Source of the DNA: an uncultured archaeon
Lineage (GTDB): Archaea > Thermoproteota > Nitrososphaeria > Nitrososphaerales > CALBXV01
Length of the DNA: 5,871 nt
Direction: 5' to 3'
NCBI GenBank assembly: GCA_937890045.1
Contig: CALBXV010000116.1
Coordinates: forward strand, 1-5,871
The notes beneath the pieces are model-generated. The model had not been told where the DNA came from. It made no database searches and saw only the letters and a list, made by a program, of their open reading frames with translations. How positions within the stretch are numbered: position 1 is the first letter of the stretch; each line of letters begins with the position of its first letter. Shown here piece by piece: positions 5,645 to 5,871 of the stretch. The position numbers and the translations under genes were made by a program.

Positions 5645-5871
5645 ATGTCTAAGTATAAAAAAATGATGAGCCAATGGAGAGATTGGAGACTTGATGAAGA
5701 ATTTGAATTAACTGAAGCTGTTAAAGTTCAGGCTGGATCTGATCCACTCACAGTTCAAGACAGTTTACTTGATGCATTTAAAGGTATAGTAGCAAAAGGT
5801 ACATTAAATTGGGGATATACAGAGTCAGATCAATATGGTTGGAATGATTTTAATAATTTTCGTAAAATGAC
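5645..5871 (+). CDS. Start of an unidentified gene, 3'-truncated by the window edge
   Basis: The first 75 codons of a gene that runs out of the window are visible, and I do not recognise the product. The ATG is one base after the previous stop and has GTGGAG (5633-5638) six bases before it, so the start is well supported. The N-terminus is an amphipathic, Trp/Arg/Lys-rich leader (MSKYKKMMSQWRDWRLDEEF) that ends in LTE/A at residues 22-25, again the gp21 cleavage pattern. After it come acidic and aromatic segments such as AGSDPLTVQDSLLDAF and LNWGYTESDQYGWNDFNNF. T4 would have the scaffold gene 22 and then the major capsid gene 23 near here. The visible part does not look like either to me, but the sequence is too short to exclude a divergent structural protein. 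Confidence 0.82.
   Translation, partial: MSKYKKMMSQWRDWRLDEEFELTEAVKVQAGSDPLTVQDSLLDAFKGIVAKGTLNWGYTESDQYGWNDFNNFRKM

Overview
The window is a stretch of a T4-type myovirus genome (tailed dsDNA phage) holding its DNA-packaging and prohead-assembly genes. Three products are recognisable from sequence: the large terminase (T4 gp17 type, C-terminal part only), the portal vertex protein (gp20) and the prohead core protease (gp21). The DNA is strongly AT-rich, with A/T favoured at third codon positions. This suits a phage of a low-GC host, and the proteins look like the divergent T4-like phages known from marine environments. That habitat is an inference, and the host cannot be named from this window.

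All genes lie on the plus strand and are packed tightly. In order they are: terminase large subunit C-terminus with the nuclease domain (up to 985); portal (998-2860); the only real intergenic gap (2861-2921), which holds an all-A/T hairpin and a possible promoter; a 289-aa Lys/Glu-rich unknown (2922-3791); a 147-aa basic unknown (3775-4218); a 67-aa unknown (4229-4432); a 103-aa unknown (4433-4744); the protease (4747-5367); a 90-aa unknown (5371-5643); and the start of a further unknown gene that runs off the window (5645 onward). No stretch above 300 bases lacks a gene. I saw no RNA genes, mobile elements or CRISPR.

The genes fit one assembly pathway. The portal nucleates prohead assembly, a core of small proteins fills it, the protease digests that core and trims proteins at L/I-x-E sites, and the terminase then docks on the portal to pump and cut DNA. 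The four unknown genes between portal and protease occupy the place of T4 genes 67 and 68, so they are candidate prohead core or internal proteins. Several of the small proteins begin with a short amphipathic leader ending in a hydrophobic-x-Glu/Ala-or-Ser motif. That matches the known cleavage rule of the T4 protease, and I consider it the most interesting pattern here. Gene order also differs from T4: genes 18 and 19 (tail sheath and tube) are absent between 17 and 20.
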